From Mycolicibacterium xanthum (GTDB taxonomy: Bacteria > Actinomycetota > Actinomycetes > Mycobacteriales > Mycobacteriaceae), in assembly GCF_019710635.1 (NCBI RefSeq), contig NZ_JAIFZS010000062.1, positions 1 through 64,000 of the forward strand: a stretch of 64,000 bases of DNA, in the 5' to 3' direction. A program made the position numbers and the translations under genes. The notes under the pieces are model-generated. The model searched no databases. It was given only the letters and a program-made list of their open reading frames with translations, and was not told where the DNA came from. Shown in pieces: positions 7,192-16,223 of the stretch (the stretch's first letter is position 1; the number at the start of each line of letters is the position of its first letter).

Positions 7192-10091
7192 CGGTGCTCC
7201 ACCACCTTGCGCTGCTGCCCGGCCAGTTCCTCGTCGATGCGGGCGCCGAGGCTGCGCAGCACGTCGAGCACCAGCCCCACCACGATCAGATAGACCCCGA
7301 GGTCGAAGAAGATCGCGGTGACGAACTTGACCGAACCCAGCACCGGCACGTCGAACTGGATCAGCGCCGACGACAGCGCCGGCGCGCCGAACAGCAGCGA
7401 GGCCGCCGCGGTGCCCGCGGACAGCGTCAGCCCGACGCCGAGGATCTTGCCCGCATCCAGCGGCAGCGTCTCGCCCAGCTCGTAGCGTCCGCCGGCCAGA
7501 TACCGCAGCACCAGCGCCAGGCCGGCCATCAGGCCACCGGCGAAGCCGCCGCCCGGGGTGTTGTGACCGGCGAAGAAGAAGTACGCCGACAGCACCATCA
7601 TCACCGGGAAGATCAGCCGGGTCGCGACCTCGAGCACCAGCGAGCGGTTCCGCGGGTCGCGCAGATCGCTGCCGCGCAGCCAGGTGATGCCACCGGCGGC
7701 GGGGCTGTGGGTCGTGTACGCCGCGAGCCGGCCGATGTCGGGCTGGCCGGCGTCGGAGACCCGGGGCGCGGCGCCGAACCGCCTGTTGCGGAACACCATC
7801 GAGGCCACCCCGGTGGCGGCCACCAGCAGCACCGCCACCTCTCCCATGGTGTCCCAGGCGCGGATGTCGACGAGTAGCACGTTGACGGTGTTGTAGCCGT
7901 GGCCGCGCAGGTAGGCCGCCTCGGGCAGCAACTCGGCGATCGGCCGTCCGGTGCGCGCGGCCATCGCGAACGCCGCCAGCGTGGTGACGGTGGCGCCGAC
8001 GGCCAGCGCCAGCACCGCGCGGGGGAGACGCAGTCGCCGGATGTCGGCGGCGCTGGTCTGGGCCGGCAGCGTGCGCAGCACCAGCACGAACACCACCAGG
8101 GTCAGCGTCTCGACCAGGAACTGCGTCAGCGCCAGGTCCGGTGCGCCGTGGAACGCGAAGATCGCACCGCAGCCGTATCCGGTCACCCCGACCAGCAGCA
8201 CCGCAGCCAGCCGGTTGCGCATCACCGTGGCGCCCAGCGCGGCCGCCAGCATCAGCACCCCGACCACCACCTGCGGCTCGGAGTCCCACAGCGCGAACTC
8301 CGGCCGGTCGCGCGCACCCAGCGCCAGCACCGCGATCGGCACCAGCACCAGCGTCGTCAGGATCACCGACTGGGTGGCCGGGATCGACCCGCGCTGGGTG
8401 AGCGCGGTCAGCCGCACCGATGCGATGTCGGCGCCCCGGAGCACGGCGTCGTAGATCCGGTCGGCGTTGGCCAGCGGCAGGAACTTCGGCGTGCGGCCGG
8501 CCCGGCCCACCCGGAGGTACAGCACGACACCGACCGCCAGCACCACCGCCGACAGCAGCAGCGGCAGGTTGAGCCCGTGCCACAGCGCCAGGTGGTAGTC
8601 GGCGGCGCTGCGGTCCGCGCCGGCCGGGTCGGGCACCGTGGCGGTGTATTCGTGCAGGGCGGCGTCCAGCCCGGCCGGCCACAGACCGAACAGCAGGCCC
8701 GCGGCGGCCAGGATTGCCGGCGCGGCCAGGAAACCCGGTGCGGGCCGGTGCATCTCGGCGACCCGGGTGCTGGGCTGCGCGGCGCCCTTGCGGCCGAACG
8801 CGCCGAACACCAGCCGCAGGGTGTAGACGGTGGTCAGCACCGAGCCGGCCACGATGCCGGTCAGCACGAACGGTGCCGCACCGCCCAGCGTCGGGCTGTG
8901 CAACACGGTGTCGAAGTCGGCCTCCTTGGCGATGAACCCGAAGAACGGTGGCAGCGCCGCCATGCTGGCCGCCGCCGCGCCGCCGATGATCAGCAGCGCC
9001 CTGCTGCGGTCGCCGAGCCAGGCCAGCCTGCGGATGTCGCGGGTGCCGGTGGTGTGGTCGATGATGCCGACGACCATGAACAGCGCGGCCTTGAACATCG
9101 CGTGCGCGCAGATCATCGCCAGGCCGGCGAGCATCATCTCGCTGCCGCCCGCCCCGACCATCAGCGTGATCAGGCCCAGCTGGCTGACGGTGCCGAACGC
9201 CAGGATCAGCTTCAGGTCGTACTCGCGGATCGCCCGCCAGCCGGCCAGCAGCATGGTCGCCAGCCCCAGGATCACCACGGTCGGGCGCCACACCGCGGCG
9301 TCGGCGAACCCCGGCGTCATCCGCGCGACGAGGTAGACACCCGCCTTGACCATCGCGGCCGCGTGCAGGTAGGCGCTGACCGGGGTGGGTGCGGCCATCG
9401 CCCCCGGCAGCCAGAAGTGCAGCGGCACGATGGCCGACTTGGACAGCGCGCCGACCAGGATCAGCGCGACCGCCACCGACACGGCCACGCCCGCGGGCGG
9501 GGACGCGATCAGCTCCGACAGCAGGAAGGTGCCGGCGATGTTGCCCAGCACCACGATCCCGACCAGCATCGCCAGCCCGCCCAGCGTCGTCACCAGCAGC
9601 GCCTGGGTGGCGGCCCGGCGGCTGGTCACCCGCTCGGCGTAGTGGCCGACGAGCAGGAACGACAGCACCGTCGTGGTCTCCCAGAACACGTAGAGCACCA
9701 GCATGTTGTCGCTGCAGACCAGCCCGAACATGGCGCCGGAGAAGGCGACGAGCTCGGCGGCGAAGCTGGGCAGCCGGTTCTCCCGATGGCCGTCATGATG
9801 ATGGAAGTACTCGGCGCAGTAGAACAGCACCAGCGCACCGACGCCGAGCACCAGGACGCTCATGACGGCCGCCAGCGCGTCGAAGCGCAGCGCGATGTCC
9901 ATCGACAGCTCGGGCACCCACGGCACCGTCACGGTTCGCGGCGACTCGGGACCCGGCCAGTTCAGGGCCACCCACAGCAGCGAGCCGAGCGGCACCAGCG
10001 CCAGCGGGTAGAAGGCCGTCCGCCCCCACCGGTACACCAGCAGCGGTGCCAACAGCGTGGCGACCGCATGGGCAGCGAGGATGGCGAGCAT
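7188..10091 (-). CDS. mnhA: Mrp cation/proton antiporter subunit A with fused subunit B domain
   Basis: The 967-residue protein is NuoL-like in its first 500 residues (VFWETTTVLSFLLVGHY, then KSAIVPLHFWLPGAMAAPTPVSAYLHAA). A DUF4040-type region and an MnhB-like domain follow at about residues 800-930 (SAYFFFAGHNTPGGGFAGGL). This explains why no separate mnhB gene is present. It is the first gene of the operon, so the promoter should lie in 10092-10157 or slightly upstream. The complex supports pH and salt homeostasis. The start ATG at 10091 gives a normal MrpA N-terminus. Confidence 0.95.
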   Translation of the reverse strand: MLAILAAHAVATLLAPLLVYRWGRTAFYPLALVPLGSLLWVALNWPGPESPRTVTVPWVPELSMDIALRFDALAAVMSVLVLGVGALVLFYCAEYFHHHDGHRENRLPSFAAELVAFSGAMFGLVCSDNMLVLYVFWETTTVLSFLLVGHYAERVTSRRAATQALLVTTLGGLAMLVGIVVLGNIAGTFLLSELIASPPAGVAVSVAVALILVGALSKSAIVPLHFWLPGAMAAPTPVSAYLHAAAMVKAGVYLVARMTPGFADAAVWRPTVVILGLATMLLAGWRAIREYDLKLILAFGTVSQLGLITLMVGAGGSEMMLAGLAMICAHAMFKAALFMVVGIIDHTTGTRDIRRLAWLGDRSRALLIIGGAAAASMAALPPFFGFIAKEADFDTVLHSPTLGGAAPFVLTGIVAGSVLTTVYTLRLVFGAFGRKGAAQPSTRVAEMHRPAPGFLAAPAILAAAGLLFGLWPAGLDAALHEYTATVPDPAGADRSAADYHLALWHGLNLPLLLSAVVLAVGVVLYLRVGRAGRTPKFLPLANADRIYDAVLRGADIASVRLTALTQRGSIPATQSVILTTLVLVPIAVLALGARDRPEFALWDSEPQVVVGVLMLAAALGATVMRNRLAAVLLVGVTGYGCGAIFAFHGAPDLALTQFLVETLTLVVFVLVLRTLPAQTSAADIRRLRLPRAVLALAVGATVTTLAAFAMAARTGRPIAELLPEAAYLRGHGYNTVNVLLVDIRAWDTMGEVAVLLVAATGVASMVFRNRRFGAAPRVSDAGQPDIGRLAAYTTHSPAAGGITWLRGSDLRDPRNRSLVLEVATRLIFPVMMVLSAYFFFAGHNTPGGGFAGGLMAGLALVLRYLAGGRYELGETLPLDAGKILGVGLTLSAGTAAASLLFGAPALSSALIQFDVPVLGSVKFVTAIFFDLGVYLIVVGLVLDVLRSLGARIDEELAGQQRKVVEHR

Positions 10092-10157
10092 GGCTCCGTC
10101 TCGTCAGGGTCGGCACGGTGTCGGGCGGTCGGTGCCTTACTCGGGAGTCCGCTCAGT

Positions 10158-10865
10158 CTACGGGGAGCCGTCCGTTTCGTGGTCCGGCCCGCGGCGCACG
10201 ATCGAGGCGATCAGTTCCTCGCCGGCCGGCCCGGAAACGAACAACAGCTCGTCGCCGTGCCGGAGCGGCCCGTCGGTCCGCGCGACCGGCCGGCCGCGGC
10301 GCAGCACCGCCACCAGGGCCGTGTCGGCGGGCATCCGGAGGTCGCTCAGCGGGCGGCCGACCAGCGGGCTGTCCGCGGGCAGGGTCAGCTTGGCGACGTG
10401 CGTGCCACCCTCGCCGACCTGTGCCGGTGCGCGGTGGCCCACCTCCATCAACCGCACCGGGTGCCCGACGTCGATGGCGCCTTCGACCGCCGCGACGATG
10501 GCCAGCGGGGTCGAGACCGCCACGTCGATCCCCCACGCATCGGTGAACAGCCACTCGTTGCGTGCGTCGTTGATCCGGGCGACCACCCGGTGAATGCCGA
10601 ACTCCGTCTTGGCCAGCAGCGCCATCGTGAGGTTGGACTTGTCGTCGCCGGTGGCGGCGATGGCCACGTCGCAGATCTGGATCTCGGCCTCTTCCAGGGA
10701 GGACAGCTCGCACGCGTCGGCGAGGAACCACTCGGCGCCCGGCACCTTGTCGGGCCGGTAGCGCGCGAACTCCCGCTCGATCAGCAGCACCTTGTGGCCG
10801 TAGTCCACCAGTTCCCGGGCGACCGAGCGGCCGACCGCGCCGGCACCGGCGATGGCGATCCGCAT
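10158..10865 (-). CDS. TrkA-family K+ transport regulator (CeoC/TrkB-like)
   Basis: This 235-residue cytoplasmic protein has an RCK-N domain with the Rossmann motif GAGAVG at residues 6-11 and an RCK-C domain in the last 80 residues (LPADSPLVGRPLSDL). It strongly resembles mycobacterial CeoC, including the segment AKTEFGIHRVVARINDARNE. Such proteins bind NAD(H) or ATP and gate K+ channels or transporters. It lies just upstream of mnhA in the same direction and diverges from a K+/H+ antiporter gene, which suggests joint K+/pH control. ATG 10865 is used because the glycine motif starts immediately after it; an upstream GTG would add seven residues. Confidence 0.9.
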   Translation of the reverse strand: MRIAIAGAGAVGRSVARELVDYGHKVLLIEREFARYRPDKVPGAEWFLADACELSSLEEAEIQICDVAIAATGDDKSNLTMALLAKTEFGIHRVVARINDARNEWLFTDAWGIDVAVSTPLAIVAAVEGAIDVGHPVRLMEVGHRAPAQVGEGGTHVAKLTLPADSPLVGRPLSDLRMPADTALVAVLRRGRPVARTDGPLRHGDELLFVSGPAGEELIASIVRRGPDHETDGSP

Positions 10866-10936
10866 GGGCGTCTCCCGCGTCTGCAAGACCGCGACGGGGT
10901 GCGTCCCGGTCCTGATTTACTGGCAGCCACCCAAGT

Positions 10937-12448
10937 GTGAACGAGGTCGGGTTGAGCCTGCACGAGGTTTACGTCGCGCTGTTCGTCGGCGGTCTCGTGC
11001 TGCTGGCCAGCATCGTGGCGACGCGGCTTGCCACCGGCGTCGGGCTGCCCAGCCTGCTGCTGTTCCTCGGCGTCGGTGTGCTGCTCGGCGAGGACGGGGT
11101 CGGGCTGGACTTCGACGACGCGCAGCTGGCCCAGGGGCTGGGCACCGCCGCGCTCGGCGTGATCCTGGTCGAAGGCGGCCTGACCACCCGGTTCAGCGAC
11201 ATCCGCAGGGTGCTGGCCCCCGCGAGCGTGCTCGCGACCGTGGGGGTCGGGGTGAGCACCCTGGTCACCGCCACCTGCGTGCATCACCTGCTCGGGATGA
11301 ACTGGCAGTTGGCCCTGCTGCTGGGTGCGATCGTGTCGAGCACCGATGCGGCAGCGGTGTTCTCGGTGCTTCGCGTGGTGCCGCTGCCGCGGCGGGTCGG
11401 CGGGCTGCTGGAGGCCGAGTCCGGCTTCAACGACGCTCCAGCCGTCATCCTCGTCCTGCTGTTCAGCGCGTTGCCGCTCGAGTTGCAGCCGGGGGAGATC
11501 GCCGTGACCTTGGTGTACCACCTGGCCATCGGCATCCTGATCGGGCTCGGCTGTGGATTCGTCGGCGCGATGGCGCTGCGCCGGATCGCGCTGCCGGCCG
11601 CCGGGCTGTACCCGCTGGCCACGTTCGGGCTGGGCATGCTGGCGTTCGCCGCCGCCGGCTCGGTGCACGCCAGCGGCTTCATCGCCGCCTATCTGGCCGG
11701 CGTCGTGCTGGCGAATTCCGGTCTGCCGCACCGGTCGGCGACCCGGTCGTTTGCGGAGGGGTCCGGCTGGCTGGCCCAGATCGGGCTGTTCGTGCTGCTC
11801 GGCCTGCTGGTGACGCCGGACCAGCTGCCCGGCGACGTGATCCCGGCGATCGTGGCCGGGCTGGTGCTGCTGCTGGTGGCCCGGCCGGTGTCGGTACTCG
11901 TGTCGTTGGCCGGGTTTCGGATGCGGTGGCGCGATCAGGCCTTCCTGTCGTGGGCCGGGCTGCGTGGGGCGGTGCCGATCGTGCTGGCCACCTACCCCAT
12001 CGTCGCGGGGGTGCCGGACAGCGGGCGGCTGCTCAACATCGTGTTCATCCTGGTGGTGGTCTTCACGCTGGTGCAGGGGCCCAGCCTGCGTCTGGTCGCC
12101 GAGCGGCTGTCGCTGATCCCGCGCGACACCACCCGCGAGATCCAGGTGGATGCGGCGCCGCTGGACGTGCTCGGCGCCGAGCTGTTGACCATGACGGTGC
12201 TGCCGGGTTCGCGGTTGCACAACGTGACCGTTCTCGAGTTGCGGCTGCCCGATCCCAGCGTCATCACGCTGATCATCCGGGCCGGTCGCTCGTTCGTCCC
12301 GCAACCGTTGACCCGCATCGAGATCGGCGACGAACTGCTCATCGTGACGACGACCGCGACGCGAGATCTGGCCGAGCGAAGGCTGCGCGCGGTCAGCCGC
12401 CGGGGCAAGCTCGCCTACTGGTTCGACGAGTACGGCGACCCCGGCTAG
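10937..12448 (+). CDS. Potassium/proton antiporter (CPA1/NhaP2-like) with TrkA-C domain
   Basis: The 503-residue protein has about 12 predicted membrane helices forming a Na_H_exchanger domain (residues 15-390). The antiporter core segment AIVSSTDAAAVFSVLR carries the conserved aspartate, and LEAESGFNDAPAV follows. A C-terminal RCK-C/TrkA-C domain (about 400-490) probably senses a nucleotide or ion. This domain layout is typical of NhaP2/CvrA-type K+/H+ antiporters. The start is GTG 10937; no strong ribosome-binding site is visible. It is divergent from the TrkA-like gene with a 71-bp intergenic region. Confidence 0.88.
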   Translation: MNEVGLSLHEVYVALFVGGLVLLASIVATRLATGVGLPSLLLFLGVGVLLGEDGVGLDFDDAQLAQGLGTAALGVILVEGGLTTRFSDIRRVLAPASVLATVGVGVSTLVTATCVHHLLGMNWQLALLLGAIVSSTDAAAVFSVLRVVPLPRRVGGLLEAESGFNDAPAVILVLLFSALPLELQPGEIAVTLVYHLAIGILIGLGCGFVGAMALRRIALPAAGLYPLATFGLGMLAFAAAGSVHASGFIAAYLAGVVLANSGLPHRSATRSFAEGSGWLAQIGLFVLLGLLVTPDQLPGDVIPAIVAGLVLLLVARPVSVLVSLAGFRMRWRDQAFLSWAGLRGAVPIVLATYPIVAGVPDSGRLLNIVFILVVVFTLVQGPSLRLVAERLSLIPRDTTREIQVDAAPLDVLGAELLTMTVLPGSRLHNVTVLELRLPDPSVITLIIRAGRSFVPQPLTRIEIGDELLIVTTTATRDLAERRLRAVSRRGKLAYWFDEYGDPG

Positions 12449-12464
12449 TTTCCGCGCCGAACTC

Positions 12465-12507
12465 GCATTCCAGCAGGCCTTTACTCGAACTTCGGCTGCT
12501 GGAATGC
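12465..12507. repeat. Dispersed hairpin element, copy 1
   Basis: Two perfect 12-bp arms (GCATTCCAGCAG, 12465-12476; CTGCTGGAATGC, 12496-12507) flank a 19-bp loop. The element lies between the convergent antiporter and DUF1707 genes and encodes the last residues and the stop of the latter. A close copy with a loop of the same length lies at 50281-50343. It could act as a bidirectional terminator, but no U-tract follows. Confidence 0.8.
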
Positions 12508-12957
12508 CATTTCGCGATAGCGGCGGGCGCGGCAGGGGGACGGGAACGCGTTGCGGATCGGTAGAGCATGTGTGACGACGCCGATGCCGGCGCCGAGGAT
12601 GGGCCAGACCGGCCAGAAGTACCAGGCCCCCACGGACAACCCCACCACCAGCCACACCGTGAGCACGATCACGACCATGGACAGGTATGCGGCCAGGTGG
12701 ATGTGCACGCTGCGCCGGGCGGCGGCGCGGCGGGCGGCCACCCGGCGGGGGTCGTTCCGCCGCAGCGCGGATATCGGCAGATCGGCGGTGAGCCCGCGTA
12801 ACTCGGGTGTGGTCTGGGCGGCGAACGCCGCCTGCAGTCGCGCCTCGTATTCGGCCATGCCGAGATAACCCTGGGCGAGCGCCTGGCCGAGCAGCCCGGC
12901 GGCCGCTTCCCGGTCGCGATCACCGGCGCGCAGCGTGGGTGTGACGGTGGTGGTCAT
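12481..12957 (-). CDS. DUF1707 domain membrane protein
   Basis: The 158-residue protein has an N-terminal DUF1707 domain (residues 10-63: LRAGDRDREAAAGLLGQALA, then YLGMAEYEARLQAA) of the type found at the N-terminus of many actinobacterial membrane proteins. A basic linker (RRVAARRAAARRS) and two predicted helices at about 85-105 and 112-130 follow. Function unknown; it may interact with the cytoplasmic face of the membrane or nucleic acid. The last residues (REMAFQQPKFE) and the stop are encoded inside the dispersed hairpin element, so the native C-terminus seems to have been replaced or extended by it. Confidence 0.8.
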   Translation of the reverse strand: MTTTVTPTLRAGDRDREAAAGLLGQALAQGYLGMAEYEARLQAAFAAQTTPELRGLTADLPISALRRNDPRRVAARRAAARRSVHIHLAAYLSMVVIVLTVWLVVGLSVGAWYFWPVWPILGAGIGVVTHALPIRNAFPSPCRARRYREMAFQQPKFE

Positions 12958-13102
12958 GCGACCTCCGAATCTTGACGGTGACTAGTTTCGACGATGCCAC
13001 CAGAACTATCCACTGTCAAGATGTGCGGTTCGTTGAGACTGCGCTGACGGCGCGGTTCTCTCGCACGTTCCCGCCGCTAGCGCAATGTCAACGTGGACCG
13101 CG

Positions 13103-15343
13103 TCAGCGGGTGGCGGCAAACGCGCGCAGCGCTTCGACCTGCGCCGGGTCCAGCGACGGACGAACCGCCTCGCGAGCCGCGGCCACATCGGCGGCGGTCA
13201 CGTCCGCGGCGTCGATCGAGCGGCGCATCGCGGTCAGCGCGGCCTCGCGCAGCAGCGCCACGCAGTCGGCGGCGCTGTAGCCGTCCAGTTCGCCGGCCAG
13301 CGTCTCGAGGTCGACGGCCTCCGGTCCCTCGGCCGCGAGCGGGACGGATTTGCCCGCCGTACGCAGGATCTGGAACCGGGCCTCGGCATCCGGCGGCTCG
13401 ACGAACACCAGCTTCTCCAGCCGGCCCGGCCGAAGCAGCGCCGGATCGATCAGGTCGGGTCGGTTCGTCGCACCGAGCACCACCACGTCGCGCAGCGGTT
13501 CGATGCCGTCGAGCTCGGTGAGCATCGCCGCCACCACCCGGTCGGTCACCCCGGAGTCGAAGCTCTGGCCGCGCCGGGGCGCCAGCGCGTCGATCTCGTC
13601 GAGGAAGATCAGCGACGGCGCCGAATCCCGGGCGCGGCGAAACAGCTCGCGCACCGCCTTCTCGCTCGACCCGACCCATTTGTCCATCAGCTCGGCGCCC
13701 TTGACGGCGTGCACGCTCAACCGCCCCGAGCTGGCCAGTGCACGCACCACGAACGTCTTCCCACAGCCGGGCGGGCCGTAGAGCAGCACCCCGCGCGGCG
13801 GCTCCACGCCGAGGCGCTCGAAGGTGTCCGGGTGCTGCAACGGCCACAGCACCGCCTCGGTGAGCGCCTGCTTGGTGTCGGCCATGTCGCCGACGTCGTC
13901 GAGGGTCACCGAGCCGACCGACACCTCCTCGGTCGCCGACCGCGACAACGGCCGGATCACGCTCAGCGCGCCGAGGAGATCGTCCTGGGTGAGCTGCGGT
14001 GCGGCGCCGTCGTTGCTGGCCCGCGCGGCGGCCCGCAGCGCCGCCTCGCGCACCAGTGCCGCCAGATCCGCGACGACGAAACCCGGTGTCCGTCCGGCGA
14101 TCTCGCTCAGATCGAGGTCGGCTGCGGGTACCCCGCGCAGCAGCACCTCGAGCAATTGCTTCCGGGTGGTGCCGTCGGGCAGGGTCAGCCCGAGCTCCCG
14201 GTCGCACAGGTCGGGCGCCCGCAGGCGGGCATCGACGTTGTCGGGCACGGCCGAGGTCGCGATGAAGACGACCCCGTCGGCGGCGACGGCCTTGCGCAGT
14301 TCGGCCAGGATCAGCCCCGCAACAGGTTCCGCGTCCGCGGGGAGGAGCGCGTCGATGTCGGTGATCAACAGCACCCCGCCGCCCTGGCCGGGCGCGGTCG
14401 CGGTCCCGACGGCGTTGGTCACCGCGGTGAGCCGGTCGGCGGGTGCCAGCGATCCGATCTCGGGTCCGTCCAGCTCCACCAGCCGGCGGTTGACGCAGAC
14501 GGTGCGCACCATGGTGGCCTTGCCGACTCCGGCCGGTCCCGACACCAGCACCCCGAGATCGGCTGACGCGCCCAGGGTTTCGAGCAGCTGTGGCTCGTCG
14601 AGGGCGAGTTTGAGCCATTCGGTCAGCTTGCCCGCCTGCACGTGCGAGCCCTTGAGGTCGTCGAACGCGACCGTGGGCGTGCTCGGCGGCACCGGCGGTT
14701 CGTCGGTGCGGGCCACGCTCCCGTCCGGGCCGCTGACCCGCGGTTGCGGTGGCGTCCCGTCGCCCCAGCTGACCAGCGAATTGGGTTGCACGCTCACCGG
14801 GCCGGACGGATCGACGCCGGTGACGGTCAACAGCTCGGAGGTCCAGGTGATGCCCACCGTCGACGTCAGCGCGGTGCTGGCCTCCGACGTCGAGGTGCCC
14901 GGGCCGAGGTCGCGAGGCAGCAGCGACACGATGTCGCCGACCGTCATCACCTTGCCCAGCAACGCCTGTCGCAGCGTGGCGGGGGTGATCGACCGGGTGG
15001 CCAGCGCCGAGCCGCTGACCGTCACGGACCGGGCGCCGTATACGGTCACCGGTGCCACCAGCACCGAGGTGTCCTCCCGCACACCGGCGTTGGACAGGGT
15101 CACGTCGTCGAGCAGCGCGGTGCCCGGCGGGGTGCCGTTCGAGGCCGCGCCGACCACCGCGGCGGTGGTGCGGGAGCCGGTCAGCGACACCGCGTCCCAC
15201 TCCCGCAGGCCGAGTGCGGCGATCGCCTCGGGATGCAGTCGCACCACACCGCGGCGGGAGTCGCTCGCCGAGTTGTTCAGCCGCGCCATCAGCGACAGTT
15301 GCGGGCGCGGTGCCTCGCGGTCGGCGACGTCGAGGTCGGACAC
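13103..15343 (-). CDS. CDC48-like double AAA+ ATPase (Rv0435c-like)
   Basis: The 746-residue protein has a CDC48-type N-domain (about 1-200) and two AAA+ modules. The second module is complete: Walker A GPPGCGKT at 523-530, Walker B LIFLDEID at 578-585. The first is degenerate: Walker A GPAGVGKAT at 269-277 has Ala where Thr/Ser is expected, and the Walker B is LLITDID, with no Glu after the Asp. D1 may therefore bind nucleotide but hydrolyse it poorly. Family members unfold or remodel proteins. Start is GTG 15343. It follows pssA by one base on the minus strand, so it is the last gene of the psd-pssA-ATPase run. Confidence 0.93.
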   Translation of the reverse strand: MSDLDVADREAPRPQLSLMARLNNSASDSRRGVVRLHPEAIAALGLREWDAVSLTGSRTTAAVVGAASNGTPPGTALLDDVTLSNAGVREDTSVLVAPVTVYGARSVTVSGSALATRSITPATLRQALLGKVMTVGDIVSLLPRDLGPGTSTSEASTALTSTVGITWTSELLTVTGVDPSGPVSVQPNSLVSWGDGTPPQPRVSGPDGSVARTDEPPVPPSTPTVAFDDLKGSHVQAGKLTEWLKLALDEPQLLETLGASADLGVLVSGPAGVGKATMVRTVCVNRRLVELDGPEIGSLAPADRLTAVTNAVGTATAPGQGGGVLLITDIDALLPADAEPVAGLILAELRKAVAADGVVFIATSAVPDNVDARLRAPDLCDRELGLTLPDGTTRKQLLEVLLRGVPAADLDLSEIAGRTPGFVVADLAALVREAALRAAARASNDGAAPQLTQDDLLGALSVIRPLSRSATEEVSVGSVTLDDVGDMADTKQALTEAVLWPLQHPDTFERLGVEPPRGVLLYGPPGCGKTFVVRALASSGRLSVHAVKGAELMDKWVGSSEKAVRELFRRARDSAPSLIFLDEIDALAPRRGQSFDSGVTDRVVAAMLTELDGIEPLRDVVVLGATNRPDLIDPALLRPGRLEKLVFVEPPDAEARFQILRTAGKSVPLAAEGPEAVDLETLAGELDGYSAADCVALLREAALTAMRRSIDAADVTAADVAAAREAVRPSLDPAQVEALRAFAATR

Positions 15344-15344
15344 C

Positions 15345-16223
15345 TCAGCTCCTCGGCGGCCGGCGCAGTCCCAGCCGCGTCATGGACCGACGGTGCGGAT
15401 GGGCGCGGCGGATCACGCGGCGCGGTTGGGAGCGGCGGATCGCACGTCGCGCGGCACGCTGCTGACGCGGCTTGTCGTCCCACACCTCGGGGTGCGCCGC
15501 CAGGAAACGCCGGGTCCGGATCGCAAACGGAATATGCAGGGCGTAGGCCACGATGATCGCCAGGATCACGATGTAGCCGTAGAGGATCGCCGCGGCCACG
15601 CCGATCGCCAGCAGCGCGAGCAGCGGCGCGACCATGTTCGGTGGCACCGAGAACGTGTGGATCTTGCGCATCGGCAGCGTGCTGACCACCAGCAGCGACA
15701 CCACGATCATCCAGATCACCACGGCCGGCTCCGAGGTCCACCAGCCGTCGCCGAACTGCATCTTGGCCGCCAGCGGTCCGATTGCCCCGATCGCGCCCGC
15801 GGGGGCGGGCATCCCGACGAAGTACTTCTTCTCGAAGTCGGGCTGATCCACGCTGAGCATCGCGTTGTAGCGGGCCAGCCGCAGCACGATGCACACCGCG
15901 TAGAGCAGGACCACGATCCAGCCGATCCGCGAGGTCGACAACAACGTCCCGTACACGATGAACGCCGGCGCGACACCGAAGTTCACCGCGTCGGCCAGCG
16001 AGTCGATCTCCTCGCCCATCCGCGAGGTGGCCTTCAGCGCGCGGGCGATCCGGCCGTCGAGGGCGTCCAGGATCGCCGCGACGGCCAGGAACGCCATCGC
16101 CTCCGTTGGGCGGCCCTCCAGGGCGAACTTGACCGACGACAACCCCAGGCAGATCGCGGCGACCGTCATCGCGCTGGGCAGGATGCGCACGCTGACGACG
16201 GGCGCCTTGATGCGGGGCCTCAT
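15345..16223 (-). CDS. pssA: CDP-diacylglycerol-serine O-phosphatidyltransferase
   Basis: This membrane enzyme condenses CDP-diacylglycerol with L-serine to give phosphatidylserine. The 292-residue protein has the complete CDP-alcohol phosphotransferase motif: D56-G57, A60-R61, G70, D74 and D78 in DALDGRIAR...GEEIDSLAD. About eight predicted helices surround it. The basic C-terminal tail is long. Its ATG overlaps the psd stop (16220-16223), and the product is the direct substrate of Psd, so the two steps to phosphatidylethanolamine are translationally coupled. Confidence 0.95.
   Translation of the reverse strand: MRPRIKAPVVSVRILPSAMTVAAICLGLSSVKFALEGRPTEAMAFLAVAAILDALDGRIARALKATSRMGEEIDSLADAVNFGVAPAFIVYGTLLSTSRIGWIVVLLYAVCIVLRLARYNAMLSVDQPDFEKKYFVGMPAPAGAIGAIGPLAAKMQFGDGWWTSEPAVVIWMIVVSLLVVSTLPMRKIHTFSVPPNMVAPLLALLAIGVAAAILYGYIVILAIIVAYALHIPFAIRTRRFLAAHPEVWDDKPRQQRAARRAIRRSQPRRVIRRAHPHRRSMTRLGLRRPPRS

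Noticed and set aside
7899..10940. 1013-codon plus-strand ORF
   Set aside because: It is antisense to mnhA and the TrkA-like gene, has low-complexity Arg/Gln/His composition, and arises from high GC codon bias.
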